From Roseomonas nitratireducens (GTDB taxonomy: Bacteria; Pseudomonadota; Alphaproteobacteria; Acetobacterales; Acetobacteraceae), in NCBI RefSeq assembly GCF_017813355.1, contig NZ_JAGIYZ010000032.1:1-36864 (forward strand): a DNA stretch of 36,864 bases, written 5' to 3'. Under the pieces are notes generated by a model, which saw only the letters and a list, made by a program, of their open reading frames with translations, had not been told where the DNA came from and searched no databases. Positions 1-7,922 of this stretch are shown one piece after another (position 1 is the stretch's first letter; every line of letters begins with the position of its first letter). Position numbers and translations under genes: made by a program.

Positions 1-1
1 G

Positions 2-2191
2 CCGCCCGCCGCCGAGCCGGTTCTGGTCCCGGTCGCCGAGGCCCCGCCCGCGCCCGTCGCCGCGCCCACGCCCCCGCCCGCCCCGGTCGCGGAGGCGCCG
101 CCGCCCGCGCCGGCCGCGACCGATGGCGCGCCGCAGGATGCCTCCGCGCCGCAGACCATCCGCGTCTCCGTCGACGTGCTCGAGGACCTGATGACGCTGG
201 TCAGCGAGCTGGTGCTGACCCGCAACCAGCTGCTGCAGCTGGCGCGCGCCAGCCAGGCGAGCGCCTTCACCGTGCCGCTGCAGCGCCTGTCGCACATCAC
301 CTCCGACCTGCAGGAAGGGGTGATGAAGACGCGCATGCAGCCGATCGGCAACGCCTGGGCGAAGCTGCCGCGCCTGGTGCGCGACCTGGCGCACGAACTG
401 GGCAAGAAGATCGAGCTCGAGATGCGCGGCGCGCAGACCGAACTCGACCGCCAGGTGCTGGAGCTGATCCGCGACCCGCTGACGCACATGGTGCGCAATT
501 CGGGCGACCACGGGCTCGAGAAGCCGGCCGAGCGCCGCGCGGCGGGCAAGCCGGAGACCGGGCGCATCCTGCTGAACGCCTATCATGAAGGCGGGCACAT
601 CATCATCGAGATCGGCGACGACGGGCGCGGCCTGCCGATCGACAAGATCCGCGCCAAGGTGATCGCCAACGGCCTCGCGACCGAAGCCGAGCTCGCGCAG
701 ATGCACGAACGCGACATCCTGCGCTTCATCTTCGCCCCGGGCTTCTCCACCGCCCAGCAGGTCACCTCGGTGTCCGGCCGCGGCGTCGGCATGGACGTGG
801 TCAAGACCAACATCGAGAAGATCGGCGGCACGGTCGAGCTCGTCTCCCGCGAGGGGCGCGGCACGACCTTCACCATCAAGATCCCGCTGACGCTCGCGAT
901 CGCCTCCGCGCTGATCGTCGAATCGGGCGGCGAGCGCTTCGCCCTGCCGCAGATCGGCGTGGTCGAGCTGGTGCGCGTCGGCGGCACGCAGGAAGGCGCG
1001 CCGCGGATCGAGCGCATCAAGGAAAGCGCCGTGCTCCGCCTGCGCGACCGGCTGCTGCCGCTCGTCTCGCTCGCCGGCCTGCTGCGCCTGCGGCACGAGG
1101 AGACGGACGAGGGCTTCGTCGCGGTGATGCAGGTGGGCGGCCAGGCCTTCGGCATCATCCTCGACCGCGTCTTCGACACCGAGGAGATCGTGGTCAAGCC
1201 GGTGGCGCCGATCCTGCGCCACGTCACGATGTTCAGCGGCAACACGATCCTCGGCGACGGCTCCGTCATCATGATCCTCGACCCGAACGGGATCGCGCGC
1301 GCCGCCGGCGTCGGCTCGGACACCGCGACGGAGGAGACGCAGCGCGGCGCCGCCGCCGTGGTCGGCCATCGCTCGAACATGAGCAGCTCGCTCCTGCTGT
1401 TCCGTGCCGGCGACCAGACGCCCAAGGCGGTCCCGCTCGGCCTCGTCGCGCGGCTCGAGGACATCCCCGGCGAGCGCATCGAGATGTCGGGCGCGGTGCC
1501 GGTTGTGCAGTACCGCGGCGCGCTGATGCCGCTCATCCCGATCTCGGCCGGCTGGATGCCGCCCGAGGGCGAGACGCGCCAGCCCGTCCTGGTCTTCACC
1601 GAGAACAACCGCGCCATGGGCCTCGTCGTGGACGAGATCCTCGACGTGCTCGAGGCGAAGCTCGAGATCCAGGCCGGCTCCGGCCGCCCGGGCTTCATCG
1701 GCAGCGCCGTGATCGCGGGCAAGGTGACGGAGGTGATCGATACCGCCTTCTGGCTCGCCCAGGCCGGGGAGGACTGGTTCCGCCCGACGCGGCCGACCCA
1801 GGCCGGCGGGCCGCGCGCCCGCCTGCTGCTGGTCGAGGACAGCACCTTCTTCCGCCACCTGGTGGTCCCCGCGCTGTCGGCCGAGGGCTACGAGGTGACG
1901 GCGGTCGACGGCGCGGCCGCGGCGCTGAAGCTGCGCGACGAGAACGTGCCCTTCGACGCCATCATCTCCGACATCGAGATGCCGGGGATGGACGGGCTTG
2001 CCTTCGCGCGGACGCTGCGCGCGGGCGGCGCATGGTCCGATGCGCCGGTGATCGCGCTCTCGGCGCGCGCCGAGCCCGCGGATGTCGCCCGCGGCCGGGA
2101 TGCCGGCTTCACCGACTATGTCGCCAAGTACGACCGGGATGCGCTGCTGCAGTCGCTGCGCGACTGCCTCGCCGCCCCGCTCGCCGCCTGA
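2..2191 (+). CDS. cheA: Hybrid chemotaxis histidine kinase CheA (5' end outside window)
   Basis: Histidine kinase of the chemoreceptor array; it phosphorylates CheY and CheB. The frame is open from base 2, so the N-terminal phosphotransfer (P1) part lies outside the window. The first ~155 bases encode a Pro/Ala-rich linker. Then come the P3 dimerisation helices (from ~158), the P4 ATPase with N box (HMVRNSGDHG, ~464-520), G1 (GDDGRG, ~611) and G2 (GRGVGMDVV, ~776), a P5 CheW-like domain (~890-1320), a second CheW-like domain (~1376-1790) and a C-terminal receiver (~1817-2180). The receiver phosphoacceptor Asp is codon 1970-1972 (SDIEMPGMDG) and its conserved Lys is in YVAKY. A GTG at 176 could be mistaken for the start, but it lies inside the domain boundary. 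First gene visible of cheAWYBR. Confidence 0.95.
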   Translation, partial: PPAAEPVLVPVAEAPPAPVAAPTPPPAPVAEAPPPAPAATDGAPQDASAPQTIRVSVDVLEDLMTLVSELVLTRNQLLQLARASQASAFTVPLQRLSHITSDLQEGVMKTRMQPIGNAWAKLPRLVRDLAHELGKKIELEMRGAQTELDRQVLELIRDPLTHMVRNSGDHGLEKPAERRAAGKPETGRILLNAYHEGGHIIIEIGDDGRGLPIDKIRAKVIANGLATEAELAQMHERDILRFIFAPGFSTAQQVTSVSGRGVGMDVVKTNIEKIGGTVELVSREGRGTTFTIKIPLTLAIASALIVESGGERFALPQIGVVELVRVGGTQEGAPRIERIKESAVLRLRDRLLPLVSLAGLLRLRHEETDEGFVAVMQVGGQAFGIILDRVFDTEEIVVKPVAPILRHVTMFSGNTILGDGSVIMILDPNGIARAAGVGSDTATEETQRGAAAVVGHRSNMSSSLLLFRAGDQTPKAVPLGLVARLEDIPGERIEMSGAVPVVQYRGALMPLIPISAGWMPPEGETRQPVLVFTENNRAMGLVVDEILDVLEAKLEIQAGSGRPGFIGSAVIAGKVTEVIDTAFWLAQAGEDWFRPTRPTQAGGPRARLLLVEDSTFFRHLVVPALSAEGYEVTAVDGAAAALKLRDENVPFDAIISDIEMPGMDGLAFARTLRAGGAWSDAPVIALSARAEPADVARGRDAGFTDYVAKYDRDALLQSLRDCLAAPLAA

Positions 2192-2203
2192 GGAACCGGA
2201 GCC

Positions 2204-2692
2204 ATGCAGACCACCGCAGCGACCCAGACCGGCGCTCCGCGCGCCGCCATGCAGGGCGCCGCCCTGCGCGAGGACGACGTGTTCCTCACCCTGACCGTCG
2301 AGGGACAGTCCTGCGCGGTGCCCGTGCTCGCCGTGCGCGACGTGCTCGGCCCGCACGCCATCACGCGCATCCCGATGGCGCCGCGCGAGGTTGCGGGCAG
2401 CCTGAACCTGCGCGGGCGCATCGTGACGGCGCTCGACCTCCGGCTCCGGCTCGGCCTGCCGCCCCGCACGGGGGAGGCGCAGCCGATGAGCGTGGTCGTC
2501 GAGCAGTCGAACGAGCTCTACGCGCTGCTCGTCGACCAGGTGGGGGAGGTGATCCCGCTGGTCGCGGCCGATTGCGCGCCCAACCCGCCGACGCTCGACC
2601 CGCTGTGGCGCGACGTCTCGCGCGGCGTCTACCGGCAGGAGGGTCGCCTGCTGATCGTGCTCGATGTCGGCCGCGTGCTGGCGATCGGCTGA
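2204..2692 (+). CDS. cheW: Chemotaxis coupling protein CheW
   Basis: Adaptor linking chemoreceptors to CheA in the inner-membrane signalling array. The 162-residue product is one CheW/SH3-like domain: a core beginning VFLTLTVEGQSCAVPV, the conserved IPMAPREVAGSLNLRGRIV stretch, and a C-terminal LLIVLDVGRVL strand. A non-conserved N-terminal tail of about 25 residues precedes the domain. The start sits 12 bp after cheA stop with AGGA just upstream; an internal Met at residue 16 is an alternative start. It lies between cheA and cheY, so co-expression with the array is expected. Confidence 0.95.
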   Translation: MQTTAATQTGAPRAAMQGAALREDDVFLTLTVEGQSCAVPVLAVRDVLGPHAITRIPMAPREVAGSLNLRGRIVTALDLRLRLGLPPRTGEAQPMSVVVEQSNELYALLVDQVGEVIPLVAADCAPNPPTLDPLWRDVSRGVYRQEGRLLIVLDVGRVLAIG

Positions 2693-2702
2693 GGAGCATC
2701 AC

Positions 2703-3086
2703 ATGTCGCAGCGTACCTGCCTCGTCGTCGATGACAGCACCGTGGTCCGCAAGGCCGCGCGCCGCATCATCGAGGGCTTCGGCTTCCGCGTCTCCGAAGC
2801 GAAGGACGGCCAGGAGGCGCTCGACGCCTGCCGGAGCGCCCTGCCGGAGGCCGTCCTGCTCGACTGGAACATGCCGGTCATGGACGGGATCACCTTCCTG
2901 CGCGCCGCGCGCGCGGAATTCGGGCCGGACCAGCCGCGCATCGTGCTCTGCACGACCGAGGCCGAGCTGTCCAAGATCCTGGAGGCGCTGTCGGCCGGCG
3001 CCCAGGAATACGTGATGAAGCCCTTCGACGCGGACATCCTGCGGGACAAGTTCACCCAGGCCGGCCTGCTCGAGGAGGCCGCGTGA
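2703..3086 (+). CDS. cheY: Chemotaxis response regulator CheY
   Basis: Stand-alone 127-residue receiver. It carries the acidic pocket (VVDDS), the phosphoacceptor in LLDWNMPVMDG, the Thr switch in LCTTEAE, and the Lys in YVMKPFD. In the family, phospho-CheY acts on the flagellar switch or as a phosphate sink. The ATG at 2703 follows GAGGAG at a good distance and starts directly with the domain (MSQRTCLVVDD); longer in-frame starts overlap cheW and are unlikely. Its stop overlaps the GTG start of cheB, suggesting translational coupling. Confidence 0.93.
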   Translation: MSQRTCLVVDDSTVVRKAARRIIEGFGFRVSEAKDGQEALDACRSALPEAVLLDWNMPVMDGITFLRAARAEFGPDQPRIVLCTTEAELSKILEALSAGAQEYVMKPFDADILRDKFTQAGLLEEAA

Positions 3087-4195
3087 CACTCCCCCTTCCG
3101 GCAGGCGAGCCGGAGGTGCGCGTGATGCTGTGCGACGACAGCGCGACGACGCGCGCCATCCTTGGCCGCCTCCTCGAATCCGAGCCGGGCATCCGCGTGG
3201 TCCACCGCGCGGGGGACGGGCGCGCGGCGCTCGCGGCGCTGCCCGAGGCGAAGCCGGACGTGGTCCTGCTCGACCTCGAGATGCCGGTGATGGACGGCAT
3301 GACGGCGCTGCCGCTGATCCTCAAGGCGGCGCCGAGCACGGCCGTGATCGTCGCCAGCGCGCTGACGCAGCGCGGCGCCAAGGCGGCGATCGCGGCGCTC
3401 GCCGCCGGCGCCTCCGACTACGTGCCAAAGCCGCAGGGCGCGGCGGGCGGCGCGGCATCGCCGGAATTCAAGGCGGAGCTCATCGCCAAGGTGCGCGGCT
3501 GGGCGCGGATGAAGCGTCGCGAGCGGGCCAAGCCCGCGCGCCCGGCGCCCGTGCCGCTGCGCCCCGTGGCGCCGCCGCCGGCCGTGCGCGGCGCGCGCCC
3601 CGCCTCGGCGGGGCGGCCGCAGCTTCTCGCCATCGGGTGCTCGACCGGCGGGCCGCAGGCGCTTGCCGCGCTGGTGAAGCGCCTGCCGCGGCTGCCGCTG
3701 CCGGTGGTCGTGGTGCAGCACATGCCGGCCGGCTTCACGACGATGCTGGCCGAACATCTCGACCGACTCGGCGCGCTGCGCTGCGCCGAGGCCGTGGACG
3801 GCGAGTCGCTCGCCGCCGGGCGGATCTACCTTGCCCCCGGCGACCGGCATCTGCTGGTCGAAGGGCAGCAGGGCGCCTTCCGCGCGCGGCTGACGAGCGA
3901 CCCGCCCGAGAATTTCTGCCGCCCCGCGGTGGACCCGATGCTGCGCAGCGCCGTCAAGGCGACCGGGGGCAGGCTCACCGCCGTGATCCTTACGGGCATG
4001 GGGCATGACGGGCTTGCCGGCTGCCGCGCCGTTGCGGCGGCGGGCGGGGAGATCCTGGCCCAGGACGAGGCCAGCTCCGTGGTTTGGGGCATGCCCGGCG
4101 CCGTTGCGCGGGCCGGCCTGCCTTCCCTGCTGGCGCCGCCCGAGGCGCTGGCGGACCGCATCGCCGCGATCGCGGCCGAAAGGGTAACCGCATGA
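3083..4195 (+). CDS. cheB: Protein-glutamate methylesterase/glutamine deamidase CheB
   Basis: Demethylates chemoreceptor glutamates for adaptation. The 370-residue product has an N-terminal receiver (acidic pair D18/D19, phosphoacceptor D64 in LLDLEMPVMDG, K116), a basic/Pro-Ala linker (~145-178) and a C-terminal methylesterase. The catalytic triad can be read: S187 in GCSTGG, H213 in QHMPAGFT, D309 in TGMGHDG. The GTG start overlaps the cheY stop (GTGA) and the stop overlaps the cheR start (ATGA), so cheY-cheB-cheR are probably translationally coupled. Confidence 0.96.
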   Translation: MTLPLPAGEPEVRVMLCDDSATTRAILGRLLESEPGIRVVHRAGDGRAALAALPEAKPDVVLLDLEMPVMDGMTALPLILKAAPSTAVIVASALTQRGAKAAIAALAAGASDYVPKPQGAAGGAASPEFKAELIAKVRGWARMKRRERAKPARPAPVPLRPVAPPPAVRGARPASAGRPQLLAIGCSTGGPQALAALVKRLPRLPLPVVVVQHMPAGFTTMLAEHLDRLGALRCAEAVDGESLAAGRIYLAPGDRHLLVEGQQGAFRARLTSDPPENFCRPAVDPMLRSAVKATGGRLTAVILTGMGHDGLAGCRAVAAAGGEILAQDEASSVVWGMPGAVARAGLPSLLAPPEALADRIAAIAAERVTA

Positions 4196-5019
4196 CGCCG
4201 GACAGCTTCAATTTCCTCGCCGGCCTGGTGAAGGCGCGGTCGGGCATCGTCCTGACCGCCGACAAGGGCTACATGCTCGAGACGCGCCTGGGGCCGATGC
4301 TGCGGCGCGAGTCGATGCAGGGACTCGACGCGCTGGCGCAGCGCCTGCGCGCGCCGCGGGCCGAGGCGCTCGCCGCCGAGGTGGTCGAGGCGCTGACGAC
4401 GAACGAGAGTTCCTTCTTCCGCGACGGCAAGCCGTTCGAGCACCTGAAGAAGCTGCTGCCGAAGCTGGCGGCGGCGCGCCCGCCCGGGCAGCCGATCCGC
4501 GTCTGGTCGGCGGCCTGTTCCTCGGGCCAGGAAGCCTATTCGATCGCGATGACGGCGGCCGAGCTGGGCCCGGCGCTGGGCGGGCGGAAGCTCGACATCC
4601 TCGGCACCGACATCTCGCGGGAGATGCTCGATCGCGCGCAGGAAGGCGTGTTCACCCAGTTCGAGGTGCAGCGCGGCTTGCCGGTGACGATGCTGGTGAA
4701 GCACTTCAAGCAGGAAGGGCAGCGCTGGCGCGTGGCGCCCGAGCTGCGGGCGCAGGTGCGCTGGCAGTTCTTCAACCTGATGGAGGATCCGCGCACGCTC
4801 GGCCGCTTCGACATCATCTTCTGCCGCAACGTGCTGATCTATTTCGACGCGCCGACCAAGTCGCGCGTGCTCGGCTCGCTGGCGGGGATGCTGGCGCCGG
4901 ATGGCGTGGTCTATCTCGGCGGCGCGGAGACGGTGCTCGGCCTGACCGAGCGCCTGGTGCCCGCGCCGGGCGAGCGCGGCGTCTACGAGCCCGCCCGCGC
5001 GACAGCGAAGGCGGGCTGA
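4192..5019 (+). CDS. cheR: Chemotaxis protein methyltransferase CheR
   Basis: SAM-dependent methylation of chemoreceptor glutamates, opposing CheB. The 275-residue product has the N-terminal all-alpha CheR domain (SFNFLAGLVKARSGIVL), the TTNESSFFRD motif near residue 70, the SAM-binding RVWSAACSSGQEAYSIA segment, LDILGTDIS, and FDIIFCRNVLIYFD. The ATG overlaps the cheB stop by 4 bp. The open frame extends upstream to 4084 but that would overlap cheB deeply. Last gene of the operon; no cheD or chemoreceptor gene is in the window. Confidence 0.95.
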   Translation: MTPDSFNFLAGLVKARSGIVLTADKGYMLETRLGPMLRRESMQGLDALAQRLRAPRAEALAAEVVEALTTNESSFFRDGKPFEHLKKLLPKLAAARPPGQPIRVWSAACSSGQEAYSIAMTAAELGPALGGRKLDILGTDISREMLDRAQEGVFTQFEVQRGLPVTMLVKHFKQEGQRWRVAPELRAQVRWQFFNLMEDPRTLGRFDIIFCRNVLIYFDAPTKSRVLGSLAGMLAPDGVVYLGGAETVLGLTERLVPAPGERGVYEPARATAKAG

Positions 5020-5259
5020 ACCTTCCGACGGACGTCCGACGAAGGCACGCGCACAACCTCCGCATAACGGCTCTGGCCGTTGCGCGGACGTTGTCGCGCG
5101 CGTGGCCGCCGGGCCGCGGGCATGCAGCGCGGCTGCGCCGGGCCTGGTGCCATCCGCCCAGGGGCTCGGTGAGGGGTATCTGTCTTGATGCGCCTGGCGT
5201 CGGGACGGACGCGCCCATCCGCCATGCGCGCCGTGGCTGCCTGCCCTGGCGCGGGGCAC
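5020..5259. other. Intergenic region between cheR and the ctrA terminator
   Basis: I see no gene here. The only structure is a short perfect hairpin, AACGGC-TCTG-GCCGTT (5066-5081), without a T run. It could help end the che transcript, but the support is weak. Confidence 0.35.
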
Positions 5260-5293
5260 AAAAAAATCGCGCCGCGGATTTTCCGCGGCGCGA
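5260..5293 (-). terminator. Rho-independent terminator of ctrA
   Basis: Perfect 11-bp stem (5267-5277 with 5283-5293, arm TCGCGCCGCGG) around a 5-nt loop. It is followed on the minus strand by seven T (complement of the A run 5260-5266). It lies about 50 bp past the ctrA stop in the direction of ctrA transcription. This is the clearest intrinsic terminator in the window. Confidence 0.9.
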
Positions 5294-5341
5294 GTTGGGA
5301 ACCGAGAAGTCCGGCCCTTTTGGCCGGCGGAGAGAGAGGTG

Positions 5342-6085
5342 TCAGGCGGCGCGAACGTCCAGGCCCGCGGCGGTGCCGACGGCCGGCGCCTGCCAGGCCG
5401 GGGTGCGGCCCTGGTTCGGTTCGCGCAGCACGTAGCCGCGGCCCCAGACGGTGCCGATCAGGTCGGGCGCGCCGGCCTGGGTGAGCTTCTTGCGCAGCTT
5501 GCAGATGAAGACGTCGATGATCTTCACCTCGGGCTCGTCGATGCCGCCGTAGAGGTGGTTGAGGAAGGCTTCCTTCGTCATGACCACGCCCTTGCGGAGC
5601 GCGAGCAGTTCGAGGATCGCGTATTCCTTGCCGGTCAGGTGCACGGTCTTGCCGGACACGGTGACCTCGCGCGAGCCGAGGTTGAGGTTGAGCGGGCCGA
5701 CGGCCAGGGTCGGCTGGCTGAAGCCCTTGGCGCGGCGGACGATGGCCTGGATGCGGGCCACCAGCTCCTGCTGGTCGAAGGGCTTGGTGATGAAGTCGTC
5801 GGCGCCCATGCCGAAGACCTTAACCTTGGTCTGGGGGCGGGAGACGCCCGAGAGGATGAGGACCGGCGTCTCGATGCGCGCGGCGCGGAGGCGGCGGACG
5901 ACCTCGGACCCGTCGATGTCCGGGAGGATCAGGTCGAGGATCACGATGTCGTAGTCGTAGAGACGGGCCAGTTCGACGGCTTCCTCGCCGGTGTCGGCCG
6001 CATCGACGATCATCGCGCCCTGGCGGAGCATCATTGTGATGCCGCGTGCCGTGGTGAGATCATCTTCAACCAATAAGACGCGCAT
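5342..6085 (-). CDS. ctrA: Cell-cycle/flagellar master response regulator CtrA
   Basis: OmpR-type transcription factor of alphaproteobacteria, controlling cell cycle, motility and chemotaxis genes depending on lineage. The 247-residue product has a receiver with D51 as phosphoacceptor (IVILDLILPDIDG) and the Lys in FITKPFD. Its winged-helix domain contains near-invariant CtrA stretches HLTGKEYAILELL, EAFLNHLYGG, KIIDVFICKLRKKL and VWGRGYVLREPN. A ~20-residue non-conserved Ala-rich tail follows. It is transcribed toward cheR and ends at a strong terminator. The ATG at 6085 is preceded by GAGAGG, which may sit in a leader hairpin (see 6086-6228). Confidence 0.96.
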   Translation of the reverse strand: MRVLLVEDDLTTARGITMMLRQGAMIVDAADTGEEAVELARLYDYDIVILDLILPDIDGSEVVRRLRAARIETPVLILSGVSRPQTKVKVFGMGADDFITKPFDQQELVARIQAIVRRAKGFSQPTLAVGPLNLNLGSREVTVSGKTVHLTGKEYAILELLALRKGVVMTKEAFLNHLYGGIDEPEVKIIDVFICKLRKKLTQAGAPDLIGTVWGRGYVLREPNQGRTPAWQAPAVGTAAGLDVRAA

Positions 6086-6228
6086 TTTGGTGCCCTCTCG
6101 TTCCGTGAGAGGAGAATACCACCTGGACGGGTATCATCAAGCGAATTTTCGCCATTTAACCTCTCAAGAATGAGACCTAGACAATTTAAACGATCAGATA
6201 GGTTAAGAACGCGACGTTCAGCGACACT
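6086..6228 (-). promoter_or_regulatory. ctrA upstream/leader region with SD hairpin and TTAA half-sites
   Basis: This 143-bp spacer is much more AT-rich than its surroundings. Reading on the minus strand, CCTCTC (6107-6112) can pair with GAGAGG (6094-6099) across a 7-nt loop. GAGAGG is the likely Shine-Dalgarno of ctrA, about 8 nt before the ATG. Further upstream are three TTAA tetramers (6156-6159, 6186-6189, 6203-6206), which resemble CtrA half-sites, but none has the canonical TTAA-N7-TTAA spacing. A promoter is expected here; I cannot fix its -35/-10. Confidence 0.5.
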
Positions 6229-7119
6229 TCACGATATGCCTAGACCTAGCAGGGACACCACCCAGGGTTGTGGCGCTTCGCGGGGAAGGAAGTGCCCGGC
6301 CCCCGGAATCACCTCTCGACGAAAAAGCCCGGAAAACCGCGCTTCACTGCCAATGCTGTTCGAGGGCGGATCGACCCCGTCCTCCGCGCCATGCAAGACA
6401 ACACACGAAATCGTGATCTTTGGGCGGGCCGCCAGGCGCGCCTCGATCCCCTCCAAAGCCGGGTCTCCGGGCGCCGCGCGGTGCCGATGCCGGTAAGAGT
6501 GAACGGAGACGTCAACGAAATCAGGGTTACGGAAGCTTTCCGCAGTGCGCGCGTATTCGGCATCCGTGAACCGCCACCCCGGGGACCATGAACGCCACAA
6601 AAGGCGACAGAACCCGTCCCGGTCCGCCGCCAGCCCCGCCGCGCCACGATCCGTGTGCAGGTACCATTGGTACCAGTAGCGCTGTTCCTGCTCCGCCGGG
6701 GCCGGCCGGATCGACCCGGCAATGTCCTGGATGTTGTAGCCATTGGCCGAGACGAGCCCGGCCACCCGTTCCGGCCACAGCGCCGAGACCACGCAGGCCG
6801 CCCGCCCGCCCCAGTCATAGCCGGCGAGCAGCGCCCGCCCGATCCGCATCGCGTCCATCAGCGCCAGCAGGTCCGCCCCCAGCGCCGCCTGCTGCCCGGA
6901 CCGCGGGGTCGCCGCATCCAGGAAGCGTGTCGGGCCATAGCCGCGCAGATAGGGCACCACCACGAAACGGCCGGCCGCGGCGAGCGCCGGCGCCACACCG
7001 TCCCAGGCCCGTGCATCGTCGGGGAAGCCGTGCAGCAGGATCACGGGCGGCCCGTCCGCCGGCCCGTGCAGTTCCACCGCCACCTCGAGCACGCCCGCCT
7101 TCACCATCGCCTGCCGCAT
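6229..7119 (-). CDS. Alpha/beta hydrolase, epoxide-hydrolase-like
   Basis: A 296-residue cytosolic alpha/beta hydrolase. It has an oxyanion-hole HGFP (30-33) and a nucleophile elbow GYDWGG with Asp at 102 rather than Ser, as in epoxide hydrolases and haloalkane dehalogenases. The cap domain is aromatic-rich (around RYWYQWYLHTD). An acid in GAEDGVDP and a catalytic His in GAGHFLPREAP complete the set. The Asp nucleophile makes ester hydrolysis less likely than epoxide or C-halogen hydrolysis; the substrate is unknown. The gene lies upstream of ctrA on the same strand, with a 143-bp regulatory gap between them. Confidence 0.85.
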   Translation of the reverse strand: MRQAMVKAGVLEVAVELHGPADGPPVILLHGFPDDARAWDGVAPALAAAGRFVVVPYLRGYGPTRFLDAATPRSGQQAALGADLLALMDAMRIGRALLAGYDWGGRAACVVSALWPERVAGLVSANGYNIQDIAGSIRPAPAEQEQRYWYQWYLHTDRGAAGLAADRDGFCRLLWRSWSPGWRFTDAEYARTAESFRNPDFVDVSVHSYRHRHRAAPGDPALEGIEARLAARPKITISCVVLHGAEDGVDPPSNSIGSEARFSGLFRREVIPGAGHFLPREAPQPWVVSLLGLGIS

Positions 7120-7167
7120 CGCCTGCTTCCTCCGCCTGGCCTCGCCGCGGAGTCTCGGGCGTCCCGG

Positions 7168-7815
7168 TCAGGTCAGGAAGGGGAATCGGTCGACATCGAT
7201 CCAGCCGCAGAGCCGGCGCATCGGCTTGCCGAACTTGTCGCTCTCCCCGGTGATCTGCTGCGTCGCCGGGTTGAACTGGCGCCATACATATAAGGCGAGC
7301 TGCACCTGCTGGTTGCCCTGCCCGGCATCGGCGGTGCGCCACAGGTTGCCCTCGGCGCTGACGACGATGCCGACATGCTCGATGGTCGCGCCGCGGTACT
7401 TGTGGGCGTCCTCGAGCTTCACGGGGGCGATGCAGTTGCACCCCGCCTCGTGCCGGTCCACTGCGCCGCTGCAAAGAAGATAGAAGTCCCCGGGCTTCGG
7501 GCGCGCGGGCTGGCCGCCGGCCATGACGGCGCGGCGGCGTTCCATTGCGCCGTTGTGGACCCAGGATCCGGTCGCGATGCCCGCGTTGCGCATGCCCGCC
7601 AGGCCGCCGCCGGTATTGATGCGCGTCGCCGCGCCCTCGGCCGTCAGGCCGAGCATGCCCGCCACATAGGCCGGCAGTCCGCCGCAGGTGGTGTGGCCGA
7701 TGTTCGGCGCCCAGTTCGCGTCGATCTTCTTGAAGGCGGAGGTGCCGTAGATGCTCGGGACGACGGTCGGCACGATCCGGCCGAGGATCCGGCAACGGCG
7801 GGAAGACAATTCCAC
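7168..7815 (-). CDS. Putative CHAP/NlpC-P60-like cysteine peptidase or amidase
   Basis: A 215-residue protein I do not recognise by name. The order Cys44 (HTTCGGLPAYV), PKPGDFYLL (~106-114) and His147 (IEHVGIVV) matches the Cys...PGD...HVGI pattern of CHAP/NlpC-P60 cysteine peptidases and amidases. An LWRTADAG segment follows. No signal peptide or membrane segment is seen, so a cell-wall role would need another export route. The start is GTG at 7815 with GGAG upstream. It lies on the same strand as, and 48 bp ahead of, the alpha/beta hydrolase. Function is inferred from fold motifs only. Confidence 0.6.
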   Translation of the reverse strand: MELSSRRCRILGRIVPTVVPSIYGTSAFKKIDANWAPNIGHTTCGGLPAYVAGMLGLTAEGAATRINTGGGLAGMRNAGIATGSWVHNGAMERRRAVMAGGQPARPKPGDFYLLCSGAVDRHEAGCNCIAPVKLEDAHKYRGATIEHVGIVVSAEGNLWRTADAGQGNQQVQLALYVWRQFNPATQQITGESDKFGKPMRRLCGWIDVDRFPFLT

Positions 7816-7922
7816 GGGGCGGGCTCCACTGGGCTGCGTGGCGACCCTCGCCCGCGCCGCCCCCGGATGCCGTGCCCGGGATCACCCGGCGGCGGAACGC
7901 CGAGGCCCATCCGGCCCGGTCG

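Noticed and set aside
583..1845. 420-residue minus-strand frame inside cheA
   Set aside because: It is a Ser/Arg/Pro-rich shadow of the cheA kinase, P5 and second CheW-like domains, with no motif of its own.
5066..5081. Hairpin after cheR as a confident terminator
   Set aside because: Only a 6-bp stem and no T run; kept as a remark only.
6156..6170. Canonical CtrA box TTAA-N7-TTAA
   Set aside because: The second half reads AGAA, with two mismatches; not enough to call a CtrA site.
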